From the NCBI GenBank assembly GCA_035280245.1, contig DATEGF010000317.1, forward strand, positions 1 to 18,227: a stretch of 18,227 nucleotides of DNA. The letters run 5' to 3'. Of the stretch, positions 6,862 to 14,044 are shown in pieces. How positions within the stretch are numbered: the first letter of the stretch is position 1; each line of letters begins with the position of its first letter. The stretch comes from DASZHJ01 sp035280245. Lineage in GTDB: Bacteria; Pseudomonadota; Alphaproteobacteria; ATCC43930; CGMCC-115725. The position numbers and the translations under genes were made by a program. The notes beneath the pieces were generated by a model that was given only the letters and a program-made list of their open reading frames with translations, made no database searches and was not told the origin of the DNA.

Positions 6862-8097
6862 TCACGTGACTTTTGCCCGTCGCATGAATTCGGCGCGATC
6901 CCAATGCCGATGCCGAAGGATGTCCGTGAGGATCGCGACCGCGTCGAAGACATCCACATACCGCAGATAGAGTGGCGTGAGGCCAAAGCGAATCAAATCG
7001 GGCGCGCGGTAATCGCCGATCACGCCGCGCGCGATCAAGGCTTGCATCACCGCGTAACCCTCGGGATGTGCGAACGAGACCTGGCTGCCGCGCTGCTCGG
7101 CATCGCGCGTGGTCGCGAGTGTGAGCCCGAGGCCGGAGCCTTCCCCTTCGACCAGCGAGATCATCAGATCGGCAAGCGCCACGCTCTTCGCGCGCAAACC
7201 CGCGAGATCGACCTCGGACCAGATATCGAGCGCCTGGTCGAGCGCCGCCATCGCCAACACCGGCGGCGTGCCGCAGAGATTGCGCAGGATGCCCTCTGCC
7301 GGCGCGTAGTCCGGGACGAAGGCGAAGGGCTCGCGATGCCCCATCCAGCCCGCAAGCGGCGGGTGGATGCGGCCCTGGAGATCGCGGCGCACATAGAGGA
7401 ACGCCGGCGCCCCGGGACCGCCGTTCAGATACTTGTAGCCGCAGCCGATCGCCAGATCGGCCTGCGCCGCGCCAAGAGACAGAGGCATCGCGCCCACGGA
7501 ATGCGATAGATCCCAGAGCGTAAGTGCGCCCTTGGCGTGCGCCGCGCGTGTGATCGCCGCCATGTCGTGCCGCGAGCCGTTGCGGAAATTGACGTGCGTC
7601 AGCATCACCACGGCGGTGTGCTTGTCGATCGCATCTCGGATCCCGACGGCATCGACCAGCTTGAGCTCGTGCCGGCCGCCGAGCTGATCGCGCACGCCCT
7701 GTGCGACGTAGAGATCGGTCGGGAAGTTGTCGTGCTCAGACAGGATCACGCTACGGCCGCGCTGGAGTGCGAGCGCCGCCGAGAGCAGCTTGAAGAGATT
7801 GACCGACGTGCTGTCCGCCGCCACGACCTCGCCAGGCTCGGCGCCGATGAGCGGCGCGATCTTGTCGCCGACCCGCTGCGGCAGGTCGATCCAGCGCGCG
7901 GCGTTCCAGCTGCGGATCAACCCTTCGCCCCATTCGCGCTCGACGACCTGGCGAATGCGCTCGGGCACCACCTTGAGCACCGGGCCGAGCGAATTGCCGT
8001 CGAGATAGATCACGCCCTCGGGCAGCACGAAGCGCTCGCGGAAGCGCGCCAAGGGATCGTGGCGGTCGAGGTCCTCGCAATGCTTACGGTCGATCAT
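6862..8097 (-). CDS. kynU: Kynureninase
   Basis: 411 residues, a usual length. A PLP enzyme of aminotransferase fold type I that cleaves kynurenine to anthranilate plus alanine (or 3-hydroxykynurenine to 3-hydroxyanthranilate). Visible landmarks are YLDGNSLGP at 31-39, NFPTDLY at 124-130, WDLSHSVGA at 195-203 and GCGYKYLNGGPG at 218-229. Lys222 in the last is the PLP-linked lysine, and Asp196 should contact the cofactor ring. The frame is open further upstream to 8172, but the ATG at 8097 begins the recognisable protein (MIDRKHCEDLD), whereas the extension would overlap the end of the upstream hydrolase. That gene stops 13 bases before it, so the two are co-transcribed. No tryptophan 2,3-dioxygenase is present in the window. 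Confidence 0.95.
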   Translation of the reverse strand: MIDRKHCEDLDRHDPLARFRERFVLPEGVIYLDGNSLGPVLKVVPERIRQVVEREWGEGLIRSWNAARWIDLPQRVGDKIAPLIGAEPGEVVAADSTSVNLFKLLSAALALQRGRSVILSEHDNFPTDLYVAQGVRDQLGGRHELKLVDAVGIRDAIDKHTAVVMLTHVNFRNGSRHDMAAITRAAHAKGALTLWDLSHSVGAMPLSLGAAQADLAIGCGYKYLNGGPGAPAFLYVRRDLQGRIHPPLAGWMGHREPFAFVPDYAPAEGILRNLCGTPPVLAMAALDQALDIWSEVDLAGLRAKSVALADLMISLVEGEGSGLGLTLATTRDAEQRGSQVSFAHPEGYAVMQALIARGVIGDYRAPDLIRFGLTPLYLRYVDVFDAVAILTDILRHRHWDRAEFMRRAKVT

Positions 8098-8110
8098 GGG
8101 TGCGCGCCCA

Positions 8111-8959
8111 TCATGGCGGCTCGCCGGTCGCGAGCCAAGCGCGCACCGCTCGCGCCCAGCGATGCGCGCCATCGCCGAGGTCGAGGCTCATCTCGAAGTG
8201 ATCTTTGCCGGGGAACTCCATCTCGCGCGTGGTGGCGCCGGCGCTCGTCAATGCCGTCACCATCTCGCGGCTCGTGCGCTGGGCGCGCTCGAAATCGGCG
8301 CCACCCCAGGCGATGAGGAACGGCACGCGATTGCCCTCGACATAGGCGACCGGGCTTGCCGCGGCGGCGTCCTCCATCCGCGCGAGGAAGCTGCCGGCAT
8401 CCTCTGCGATGCCGCGGTAGTCGAAGGTGGTGCTGACCGGGAAGCAGGCTCGCACGGCACCCTCGGCGAGACCGTGCCCCGGCCAGAGGTCGCGTCGCAG
8501 GCACGCGAGCGCCGCCAGATGCCCGCCCGCGGAGTGCCCGCCGATGAAGACGCGGCGACGGTCGCCGCCGTGATTCCCTACGTTGGCTGACGTCCAGGTG
8601 AGAATGGCGAGCGTATCCTCGAGCTGGGCGGGAAACCGATGCGTCGGTGCCAACCGATAATTCGCGGCGATGAAGATCGCAGGCAGGTCGACGAGGGCGG
8701 GCGCCATGAAACCCATCCACTCCTTGTAGCCGTGGGTCCAGCTGCCGCCGTGCAGGAAGATCAGCACCGGTGCGCCCGACACGCGAGCCGGCGGCAGGTA
8801 GAGATCGAGCCGATGCTTCGGATCGGGCCCATAGGGCACGTCCAGAACCGTGCGCGAGCTTGCCGCCGCCGCGCGAGAGCGCGCCAGCGCCGTCGCGGCA
8901 TAAGCATTTGCTGCCGGCATCCGCATGGGTATCTGCGGGTCCAAATGGTCGAAACTCAT
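8111..8959 (-). CDS. Alpha/beta-hydrolase, probable kynurenine formamidase
   Basis: 282 residues. A complete alpha/beta-hydrolase: the oxyanion motif HGGSW at 70-74, the nucleophile elbow GHSAGG with Ser143, Asp222 in WGGAD and His254 in GKDHFEM. The HGGxW signature is the one seen in arylformamidases of the animal type (AFMID) and their bacterial relatives, which hydrolyse N-formyl-L-kynurenine to kynurenine and formate. Bacterial KynB is an unrelated metal-dependent hydrolase, so this would be a non-homologous replacement. The assignment rests mainly on lying 13 bases upstream of kynureninase; a general carboxylesterase is the alternative. ATGs at internal Met12 and Met14 are possible later starts, since the SD-like GAGAGGGATAGAGG before the first ATG is rather far. 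Confidence 0.78.
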   Translation of the reverse strand: MSFDHLDPQIPMRMPAANAYAATALARSRAAAASSRTVLDVPYGPDPKHRLDLYLPPARVSGAPVLIFLHGGSWTHGYKEWMGFMAPALVDLPAIFIAANYRLAPTHRFPAQLEDTLAILTWTSANVGNHGGDRRRVFIGGHSAGGHLAALACLRRDLWPGHGLAEGAVRACFPVSTTFDYRGIAEDAGSFLARMEDAAAASPVAYVEGNRVPFLIAWGGADFERAQRTSREMVTALTSAGATTREMEFPGKDHFEMSLDLGDGAHRWARAVRAWLATGEPP

Positions 8960-9031
8960 GCCTGGCCTCTATCCCTCTCTCACCCCTATGGGACACTCTA
9001 ATACCGGTGCCCAAGGAGGACTGTGACACCG

Positions 9032-9079
9032 ATGACACGTCCTGGCCAAAGCGCGACACTCCTGCGTGGGAGGGGTTAA
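9032..9079 (+). CDS. Possible 15-codon leader ORF before the CoA ligase
   Basis: ATG at 9032 followed by 14 codons and a TAA at 9077-9079. A near-perfect AAGGAGGA (9013-9020) lies 11 bases upstream, and an in-frame GTG at 9023 is too close to it. The peptide MTRPGQSATLLRGRG is unremarkable. Its last codons run through the Shine-Dalgarno (GGGAGGGG) of the following ligase, whose GTG is two bases after the TAA, so translating it could affect ligase initiation. The sites are seen; translation is inferred. Confidence 0.25.
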   Translation: MTRPGQSATLLRGRG

Positions 9080-9081
9080 CC

Positions 9082-10617
9082 GTGAACATCGCCGCCTGGG
9101 TCGAGCGCAATGGTCGGGCCTTCGCCGACCGCCCTGGCATTTCCGTCGGCCTGCAGGTCCATGCGACCTATGCCCAGTGGGCGGCACGGGTGCGCTCGAT
9201 CGCGGGCGGCTTGGCGGCGCTTCCTGGCATGACTCCGGGCGAGCGCGTCGCGATCGCCATGACCAATCGTGCGGAGTACCTCGAGACGCTGTTCGGGATC
9301 TGGCACGCCGGTCTCTTCGCCGTGCCGATCAACGCGAAGCTGCACCGGGCGGAGTTCCGCTACATTCTCGAGCATTCCGGCGCGCGGCTCTGCTTCGTGA
9401 GCCCCGACCTCGCAGAGACCATCGCGCCGCTCGCGGGTGACCTTCCCGGCCTCGAGCGCATGATCATCGCCGGCGACGGCGACTGGCGCCGCATGGTCAA
9501 GCACGATGGCATCGACCTCGTCCCGCGCGCGCCTGACGACCCCGCCTGGCTCTTCTACACCAGCGGCACTACCGGACGACCCAAGGGCGCCGTCCTTACG
9601 CACCGCAATCTCCTCATGGCGAGCCTCAGCTATTTCGCCGATGTCGATTGGGTCTCGCCCGGCGATGCGATCCTGCATGCCGCGCCGCTCAGCCACGGCT
9701 CCGGCCTCTATGCGCTGCCGCACATCGCCAAAGGTGCCAACAACCTGATTCCCGAGGCGGGGCACTTCGACCCCGCCGATATCGCGGCGCTGCTGCGCCA
9801 TTGGCCGAGCGTCAGCTTCTTTGCCGCGCCCACGATGGTGACGCGGCTCATCGCGAGCCCCGACTTCACCGGCGCCGACCATCGGAACCTCAAGACCATC
9901 ATCTACGGCGGCGGGCCCATGTACGTGGCCGATCTCATGAAGGCGCTTGACCTTCTGGGACCCAAGCTCGCGCAGATCTACGGCCAGGGCGAGGCGCCCA
10001 TGACCATCACCGCGCTCTCCAAGGAGATGCACGCCGACCGCGCCCATCCGCGCTGGCTAGAACGGCTGGGCTCGGCGGGCGTCGCGCGGACCGACGTCGA
10101 GGTCCGCGTGGTCGACGGCGAGGATCGCGACCTTCCCGTCGGTGAGAGCGGCGAGATCATCTGCCGTGGCGATGTCGTCATGCGGGGCTATTGGCACGAC
10201 GAGGCCGCGAGCCGCGAGACGCTGCGAGGCGGTTGGCTGCACACCGGCGATATCGGCAGCTTCGACGCCGACGGGTTCCTCACGCTCAAGGACCGCTCCA
10301 AGGACCTGATCATCTCGGGCGGCAGCAACATCTATCCGCGCGAGATCGAGGAGGTGCTGCTGCGGCATCCCGGTGTGCGCGAGGTCTCGGTGGTCGGCCG
10401 CCCGCATCGGGACTGGGGCGAGGAAGTCGTGGCCTTCGTGGTCTCCGCCGAGGGTGCGCAGGTGAGCGAAAGCGAGCTGGATCAGCTCTGCCTCGGCACC
10501 ATCGCCCGCTTCAAGCGGCCGCGCGCCTATGTGCTCGTGGATGCACTGCCCAAGAACAATTATGGCAAGGTGCTGAAGACCGAGCTGAGGAAGCGGTTGT
10601 CGAGCACGACGAGCTAA
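9082..10617 (+). CDS. Acyl-CoA synthetase (AMP-dependent ligase)
   Basis: 511 residues. The GTG at 9082 is chosen because GGGAGGGG (9068-9074) sits seven bases before it and the protein then begins at the usual place for the family (MNIAAWVERNGRAFADRPG). The frame is open back to 8770, but that part is antisense to the hydrolase gene. It converts a carboxylic acid plus ATP and CoA to acyl-CoA, AMP and pyrophosphate in the cytoplasm. Motifs in order: P-loop YTSGTTGRPKG at 159-169, IYGQGEAP at 299-306, LHTGDIG at 386-392, the hinge DRSKDLIISGG at 404-414, and the catalytic lysine K496 in KNNYGKVLK. All key residues are present, so it should be active. The chain length or aromatic nature of the acid cannot be told. 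It is divergent from the kynurenine genes and apparently monocistronic. Confidence 0.93.
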   Translation: MNIAAWVERNGRAFADRPGISVGLQVHATYAQWAARVRSIAGGLAALPGMTPGERVAIAMTNRAEYLETLFGIWHAGLFAVPINAKLHRAEFRYILEHSGARLCFVSPDLAETIAPLAGDLPGLERMIIAGDGDWRRMVKHDGIDLVPRAPDDPAWLFYTSGTTGRPKGAVLTHRNLLMASLSYFADVDWVSPGDAILHAAPLSHGSGLYALPHIAKGANNLIPEAGHFDPADIAALLRHWPSVSFFAAPTMVTRLIASPDFTGADHRNLKTIIYGGGPMYVADLMKALDLLGPKLAQIYGQGEAPMTITALSKEMHADRAHPRWLERLGSAGVARTDVEVRVVDGEDRDLPVGESGEIICRGDVVMRGYWHDEAASRETLRGGWLHTGDIGSFDADGFLTLKDRSKDLIISGGSNIYPREIEEVLLRHPGVREVSVVGRPHRDWGEEVVAFVVSAEGAQVSESELDQLCLGTIARFKRPRAYVLVDALPKNNYGKVLKTELRKRLSSTTS

Positions 10618-10679
10618 GCGGTCAGCACGATCTCTCGAGCTTCCGCGATTGCGCGCCTCAACAGATCCCGCTGGATCCC
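10614..10679 (-). pseudogene. Relic of a third CoA-ligase copy (C-terminal tail)
   Basis: Read on the minus strand, 10679 to 10614 encodes GIQRDLLRRAIAEAREIVLTA and a TAG stop. The intact paralog ending at 11151 finishes KIQRNLLKQAVAQAREISNPA, so 11 of the first 17 positions match (GIQRDLLRRAIAEAREI against KIQRNLLKQAVAQAREI), and the bases agree more closely still. Similarity appears to continue to about 10700 through the Gly-rich loop, but an apparent two-base insertion breaks the frame. Everything further upstream is gone. Its stop codon overlaps the stop of the plus-strand ligase. This is a dead remnant, indicating that the paralog family here once had at least three members. Confidence 0.7.
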
Positions 10680-10838
10680 GCGCCGCCACGTTCGTGTCGC
10701 TCGAGCGCACCGTCGTCTCAAAGTCATGCCAGTTTGTCTCATGAGGGAAACAACCGGTGATGTACGGAGATTTGTGTCAGCGCTGTGAGAGGGGGTACTC
10801 CGCGGATTGCTGAGGTCCGCAAGAATGGAGCACCCCCA

Positions 10839-10979
10839 ATGTCGACAGCTGTGACGATAAGGAGCTTAGCGAGGGCGTTTGAGGTTGTGAAGGGCATGCA
10901 AGCGCAAGGGCTGGACTGGGGCGAGGGCTATCGGGCGCTGAGCCGGGATGCGATCGCCGCGATCGTGCGCGGGCAGATG
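10839..10979 (+). pseudogene. IS256-family transposase fragment, extreme N-terminus
   Basis: The ATG at 10839 opens 47 codons: MSTAVTIRSLARAFEVVKG, then QGLDWGEGYRALSRDAI and AAIVRGQM. This is the start of an IS256/mutator-type transposase as I know the family (ARAFE, then GxDWGEGYR, then an alanine-rich helix). After Met47 the frame turns into unrelated sequence, because the DNA beyond is the same gene in reverse orientation. It cannot produce a working transposase: the DDE catalytic domain is absent. Confidence 0.65.
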
Positions 10980-10984
10980 AGCCA

Positions 10985-11127
10985 ATCGCGATCGGGGCAA
11001 AACGGCGCGTGCGCGGCACCGAAAGCTCGATGTCGCCCAGCTCGGTCAGCAGATGACGCCGGTAGGAGCCGTTGCGCCGGTCGGCTTCATCGAGCACAGC
11101 CATCCGATCGAGATGCTCGTCAATCCT
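10985..11127 (-). pseudogene. IS256-family transposase fragment, inverted second segment
   Basis: On the minus strand this encodes RIDEHLDRMAVLDEADRRNG, then SYRRHLLTELGDIELSVP and RTRRFAPIAI. DRRNGxYRR, LLTELGDIELSVPRTRRF is a hallmark of the N-terminal half of IS256-family transposases. In a complete protein it directly follows the segment found on the opposite strand at 10839-10979. The two pieces thus abut but point opposite ways. The frame continues past 10985 only as unrelated residues, and no catalytic domain follows on either side. Non-functional. Confidence 0.75.
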
Positions 11128-11150
11128 CAGGGATGGCCGACAGGCGAAAC

Positions 11151-12608
11151 CTACGCCGGGTTCGAGATTTCTCGGGCCTGTGCGACAGCCTGCTTCAACA
11201 GGTTTCGCTGGATCTTGCCGCCGTGATTTCGTGGGATCGCGGGAAGCCTGACGATGTGCAAGCGCACGAATTGCAGTGAAATGCTCGAAAGGCTCGGTTG
11301 GATGCGCTCCCAAAGCTCTTTGTCGTCAACCAGCGTATGCGCAACCGCGACCCATATTTCCTCGATTCCGTTCGGGTTCGAGGCCGAGAACACACCGACG
11401 TCTCGGGCATCGACCGCACTCTGCACGCGGCTCTCGATCACCTCCGGCGGAAACTTTCGGCCGCCGATATTGAGAGCCTCGTCACTCCGGCCCATGATCT
11501 GCAATCGACGTGGGCCATGCAGGACCGCTAGATCGCTGGAAATAAACCAGTCGTCCTGAAAGGCTCTACTGGTCGCTTCGGGATCATCCAAATACACCGT
11601 ACGCATCATTGGCGACCTGATCCGCAATTTGCCGACCTGTCCGAACGGAAGAGCAACGCCCCGATCGTCCACGACCTCGACTTGAACATTGGGTGACACG
11701 ACACCGATCCCGCCGCTCGACGCCACGCGAGAGACGAAGCCGACTTCGCGCGCGCCATAGTCGTCGTAGAGAGTGTTCGCCAATTTCGCGCTCACCTCTG
11801 TCCGCAGGTCGTCGGATAGAACCGCACCGAACGATGTGATCGCGAGATTGGGCGGCTTCACGTAGCCCGGTGGAAGCGTATCCAGCACAGCTTTCAGGTC
11901 GATCGGAAACAGGCAGACGTCCGTGATGCCGTGCCGGGAAAACGCTTCCGCGAGATGGATGCGTGTCTCGAACACGACCATCGCTCCGGCACGCAGAGCC
12001 GCGGTCGCCAGGCCATAGATGGTGTTCACCTCCAACGCAATCGTAAGCATGTACCGCGAGTGGCGGGACAGGCCGAGCTTCCACGCCCAGCAATCGGCCG
12101 CACATTCGAGCTCTCGGCGAGCCGAAAGGAGTATTTTGGGCCGACCGGTGGTACCGGTGGTGCGCAGGACCCGCACGATGTCGTCGCCCGATTCCACCGG
12201 GAGCGCATCGTCGCCGATCTCCGGAAGCGCGAGCACCTTCTCGAGCCATGCCGGGGTGATGGCGTGGTGCCGCTTGATCGGAGCGCCAGGATACTCCCAT
12301 TCGGAGATAACGAGGCTCAATCGATCCAATATGCGATAGGCCTCAGGAGCCTCTTTTGGGAAGAGCGACACGGTCGCGATGCCGAGGCGATCCAGCGCCA
12401 GCAGGATGACCCAGTGGAGATATTGGTGGGCATTCCCGACCCCAACCCCAACCCACGCTCCACGGGTAAGTCCAAATTCTTGCAACGCTGTGATCATCTT
12501 TCTGACGTCGCGACCGAAGTGCCGGTAAGTGATTGCGCCGCCGTTGTCGACGAAGGCGACGGCGTCCGGACGCTCCGCTGCGTGGAACTCGATGTAGTCC
12601 AGCGTCAT
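11151..12608 (-). CDS. AMP-dependent CoA ligase, paralog B
   Basis: 485 residues. A complete class I adenylate-forming ligase: P-loop TTGTTGRPK at 150-158, YDDYGAREVG at 281-290, WFISSDLA at 354-361, hinge GRSDEALNIGGRK at 373-385 and catalytic Lys465 in NHGGKIQRNLL. It differs from the ligase at 9082 in being shorter and having a divergent core, and is closest to small-acid or aromatic-acid ligases in general look; the substrate is unknown. It is a sister of the ligase at 14045-15496: over the first 100 residues I count 15 differences. It is probably the last gene of a unit running SDR, ligase A, MHS transporter, ligase B, with a 37-base gap behind the transporter. No good Shine-Dalgarno precedes the ATG. 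The start is fixed by identity with the paralog. Confidence 0.9.
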   Translation of the reverse strand: MTLDYIEFHAAERPDAVAFVDNGGAITYRHFGRDVRKMITALQEFGLTRGAWVGVGVGNAHQYLHWVILLALDRLGIATVSLFPKEAPEAYRILDRLSLVISEWEYPGAPIKRHHAITPAWLEKVLALPEIGDDALPVESGDDIVRVLRTTGTTGRPKILLSARRELECAADCWAWKLGLSRHSRYMLTIALEVNTIYGLATAALRAGAMVVFETRIHLAEAFSRHGITDVCLFPIDLKAVLDTLPPGYVKPPNLAITSFGAVLSDDLRTEVSAKLANTLYDDYGAREVGFVSRVASSGGIGVVSPNVQVEVVDDRGVALPFGQVGKLRIRSPMMRTVYLDDPEATSRAFQDDWFISSDLAVLHGPRRLQIMGRSDEALNIGGRKFPPEVIESRVQSAVDARDVGVFSASNPNGIEEIWVAVAHTLVDDKELWERIQPSLSSISLQFVRLHIVRLPAIPRNHGGKIQRNLLKQAVAQAREISNPA

Positions 12609-12645
12609 GGATGCTTCGTTCGTTGCGATATTGGCTTAATTCCGG

Positions 12646-13965
12646 TCAATCCGCAGAGGCATAGGCGCGCCTCTTGTACGTCTCTCCGAGTGACGCAACG
12701 CAGACGAACGCGACGGCAGCCAAGGCTATGAGGTAGAGGCTGATCGGCCACGTCTCGCCTCCGGACTGCTTCAACAAGGCGGTCGCGACCAAGGGTGCCA
12801 AGCCGCCGCCAAATACGGAGCCAATCTGATAACCCAGCGACGTGCCAGAGTATCGCACGCGTGTGCCAAAGAGCTCGGTGACGAAAACTGCAATCGGACC
12901 CCAGACGGCCGAGAGGCCGATACTCGCCAAGGCCATGCCAAGGGTAACCAGAATTGGGTCCTTCGTTTGCACCAGCCAGAATAACGGAAACGCATTCAGT
13001 ACCAAGAATACGGCGCCGCCCAGCACGACCGGCACGCGCCCGACGCGGTCAGAAAGCGCACCGAACGCGATGCAAGCAAAGATACGGATAATGGACGCGA
13101 CCAGCATTGCATTCAGCATCGTGCCGATGCCCACGCCGAGTGTCACTCCCACGTAGGTGAGCAGGAACACGGAACTCAAATAGAAAGTGCCGTTGCTCAG
13201 TGCGAATGGACCGGCGGTCAAGAGAATCTCCCGGTAGTTTCCGCGTATCACCTCGAGGACCGGGCGCTTGCTCTCGCGGCCCTCTCGCTTGAGTGCAAGA
13301 AATTCCGGGGTCTCCAGGGTCTTTGTGCGAACATAGAGGCCGACGGCGATCATCGCGAGGCTGAACAGAAACGGAATGCGCCAGCCCCAGACAAGAAACC
13401 CGGCGCCCGATATGTAGCCGGACAAGCCGAGCAGGATGTAAGCCAGCACGTCGCCGATTGCGGTGGCGCCGTTCGCGCACCCACCATAAAGTCCCCGCCG
13501 ATCCGCCGGTGCGTGTTCGACGACCAGAAGAATGGCACCACCCCACTCGCCCCCATAAGCGATGCCTTGGATGAAACGCAGCAGAGTCAGCAAAATTGGC
13601 GCGAAGACGCCGATCTGTGCATAGGTCGGCAGGAGGCCAATCAGCGCGGTGACGAGACCCATCAGGCCCAGCGTCAGGAGCAGCATCGGTTTGCGACCGA
13701 TCTTGTCGCCGTAATTGCCGATGATGATTCCGCCGATCGGCCGAGCGATAAACCCGACCGCGAAGGCGCCGAATGCAAGCAAGGTGCCGGCGAGCGGATC
13801 TGCGCTCGGGAAGAACAGCTTCGCGAACACCAGGCCCGCGACGCTCCCGAACAGCAAGAAGTCGTAGCCCTCTAGCGCGGTCCCGAACGCACTCCCGATC
13901 AAAGCCCTGCGCGCGGCCTCGTTGCTGAATATCCCGCGCGAAACAGTATCAATATTTGTAGCCAT
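12646..13965 (-). CDS. MHS-family MFS transporter (metabolite:proton symporter)
   Basis: 439 residues and about 12 hydrophobic segments. The ATG at 13965 is preceded directly by GGGGGAGAG; the frame is open 12 codons further but without a site. The first helix has GTALEGYDFLLFG, characteristic of the metabolite:H+ symporter (MHS) branch with ProP, KgtP and ShiA. The MFS loop signature GNYGDKIGRKP lies at about 83-93, and FIQGIAYGGEWGGA belongs to helix 4-5. It sits in the inner membrane and imports an organic acid or zwitterion with protons. It is sandwiched between two paralogous CoA ligases on the same strand (79 bases after one, 37 before the other), which suggests that the imported compound is the acid the ligases activate. 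The substrate itself is not deducible. Confidence 0.9.
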   Translation of the reverse strand: MATNIDTVSRGIFSNEAARRALIGSAFGTALEGYDFLLFGSVAGLVFAKLFFPSADPLAGTLLAFGAFAVGFIARPIGGIIIGNYGDKIGRKPMLLLTLGLMGLVTALIGLLPTYAQIGVFAPILLTLLRFIQGIAYGGEWGGAILLVVEHAPADRRGLYGGCANGATAIGDVLAYILLGLSGYISGAGFLVWGWRIPFLFSLAMIAVGLYVRTKTLETPEFLALKREGRESKRPVLEVIRGNYREILLTAGPFALSNGTFYLSSVFLLTYVGVTLGVGIGTMLNAMLVASIIRIFACIAFGALSDRVGRVPVVLGGAVFLVLNAFPLFWLVQTKDPILVTLGMALASIGLSAVWGPIAVFVTELFGTRVRYSGTSLGYQIGSVFGGGLAPLVATALLKQSGGETWPISLYLIALAAVAFVCVASLGETYKRRAYASAD

Positions 13966-14044
13966 CTCTCCCCCAATTGCGCTGCAACAGCCGCCGCCCA
14001 AAACTCCCCCCGCGACCCGGGGCTCTCCAGTCGATTATCGCAGC

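Larger units (their letters stand above)
10618..11150. other. 533-base gene-poor junction made of remnants
   Basis: This stretch has no intact gene. It begins with the ligase tail relic. The middle part, 10700-10838, is unassigned; the run around 10768-10795 (GTGTCAGCGCTGTGAGAGGG) just before the transposase start would be the natural position for an insertion-sequence left end, but I found no matching inverted copy in the window. From 10839 to about 11127 lie two pieces of an IS256-family transposase in opposite orientations. The last bases lead into the stop codon of the intact ligase at 11151. It reads as a deletion and rearrangement scar. Confidence 0.6.

Noticed and set aside
8770..9081. 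N-terminal extension of the plus-strand acyl-CoA synthetase back to 8770
   Set aside because: The extra residues are antisense to the hydrolase gene and Arg/Pro/Ser-rich in the manner of a shadow frame. A strong ribosome site precedes the GTG at 9082, and the protein starts normally there.
10768..10795. Terminal inverted repeat of an insertion sequence
   Set aside because: The position and look are suggestive, but no inverted partner was found in the window, so it is mentioned only within the junction entry.
10785..11279. Single 164-codon plus-strand gene across the junction
   Set aside because: Only codons from 10839 to 10979 look like protein. The rest is the reverse strand of a transposase and of ligase B, so the frame is a chimera.
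10777..11313. Single 178-codon minus-strand gene across the junction
   Set aside because: It starts inside ligase B in a wrong frame. Only the middle, 10985-11127, is transposase-like; both ends are shadow sequence.
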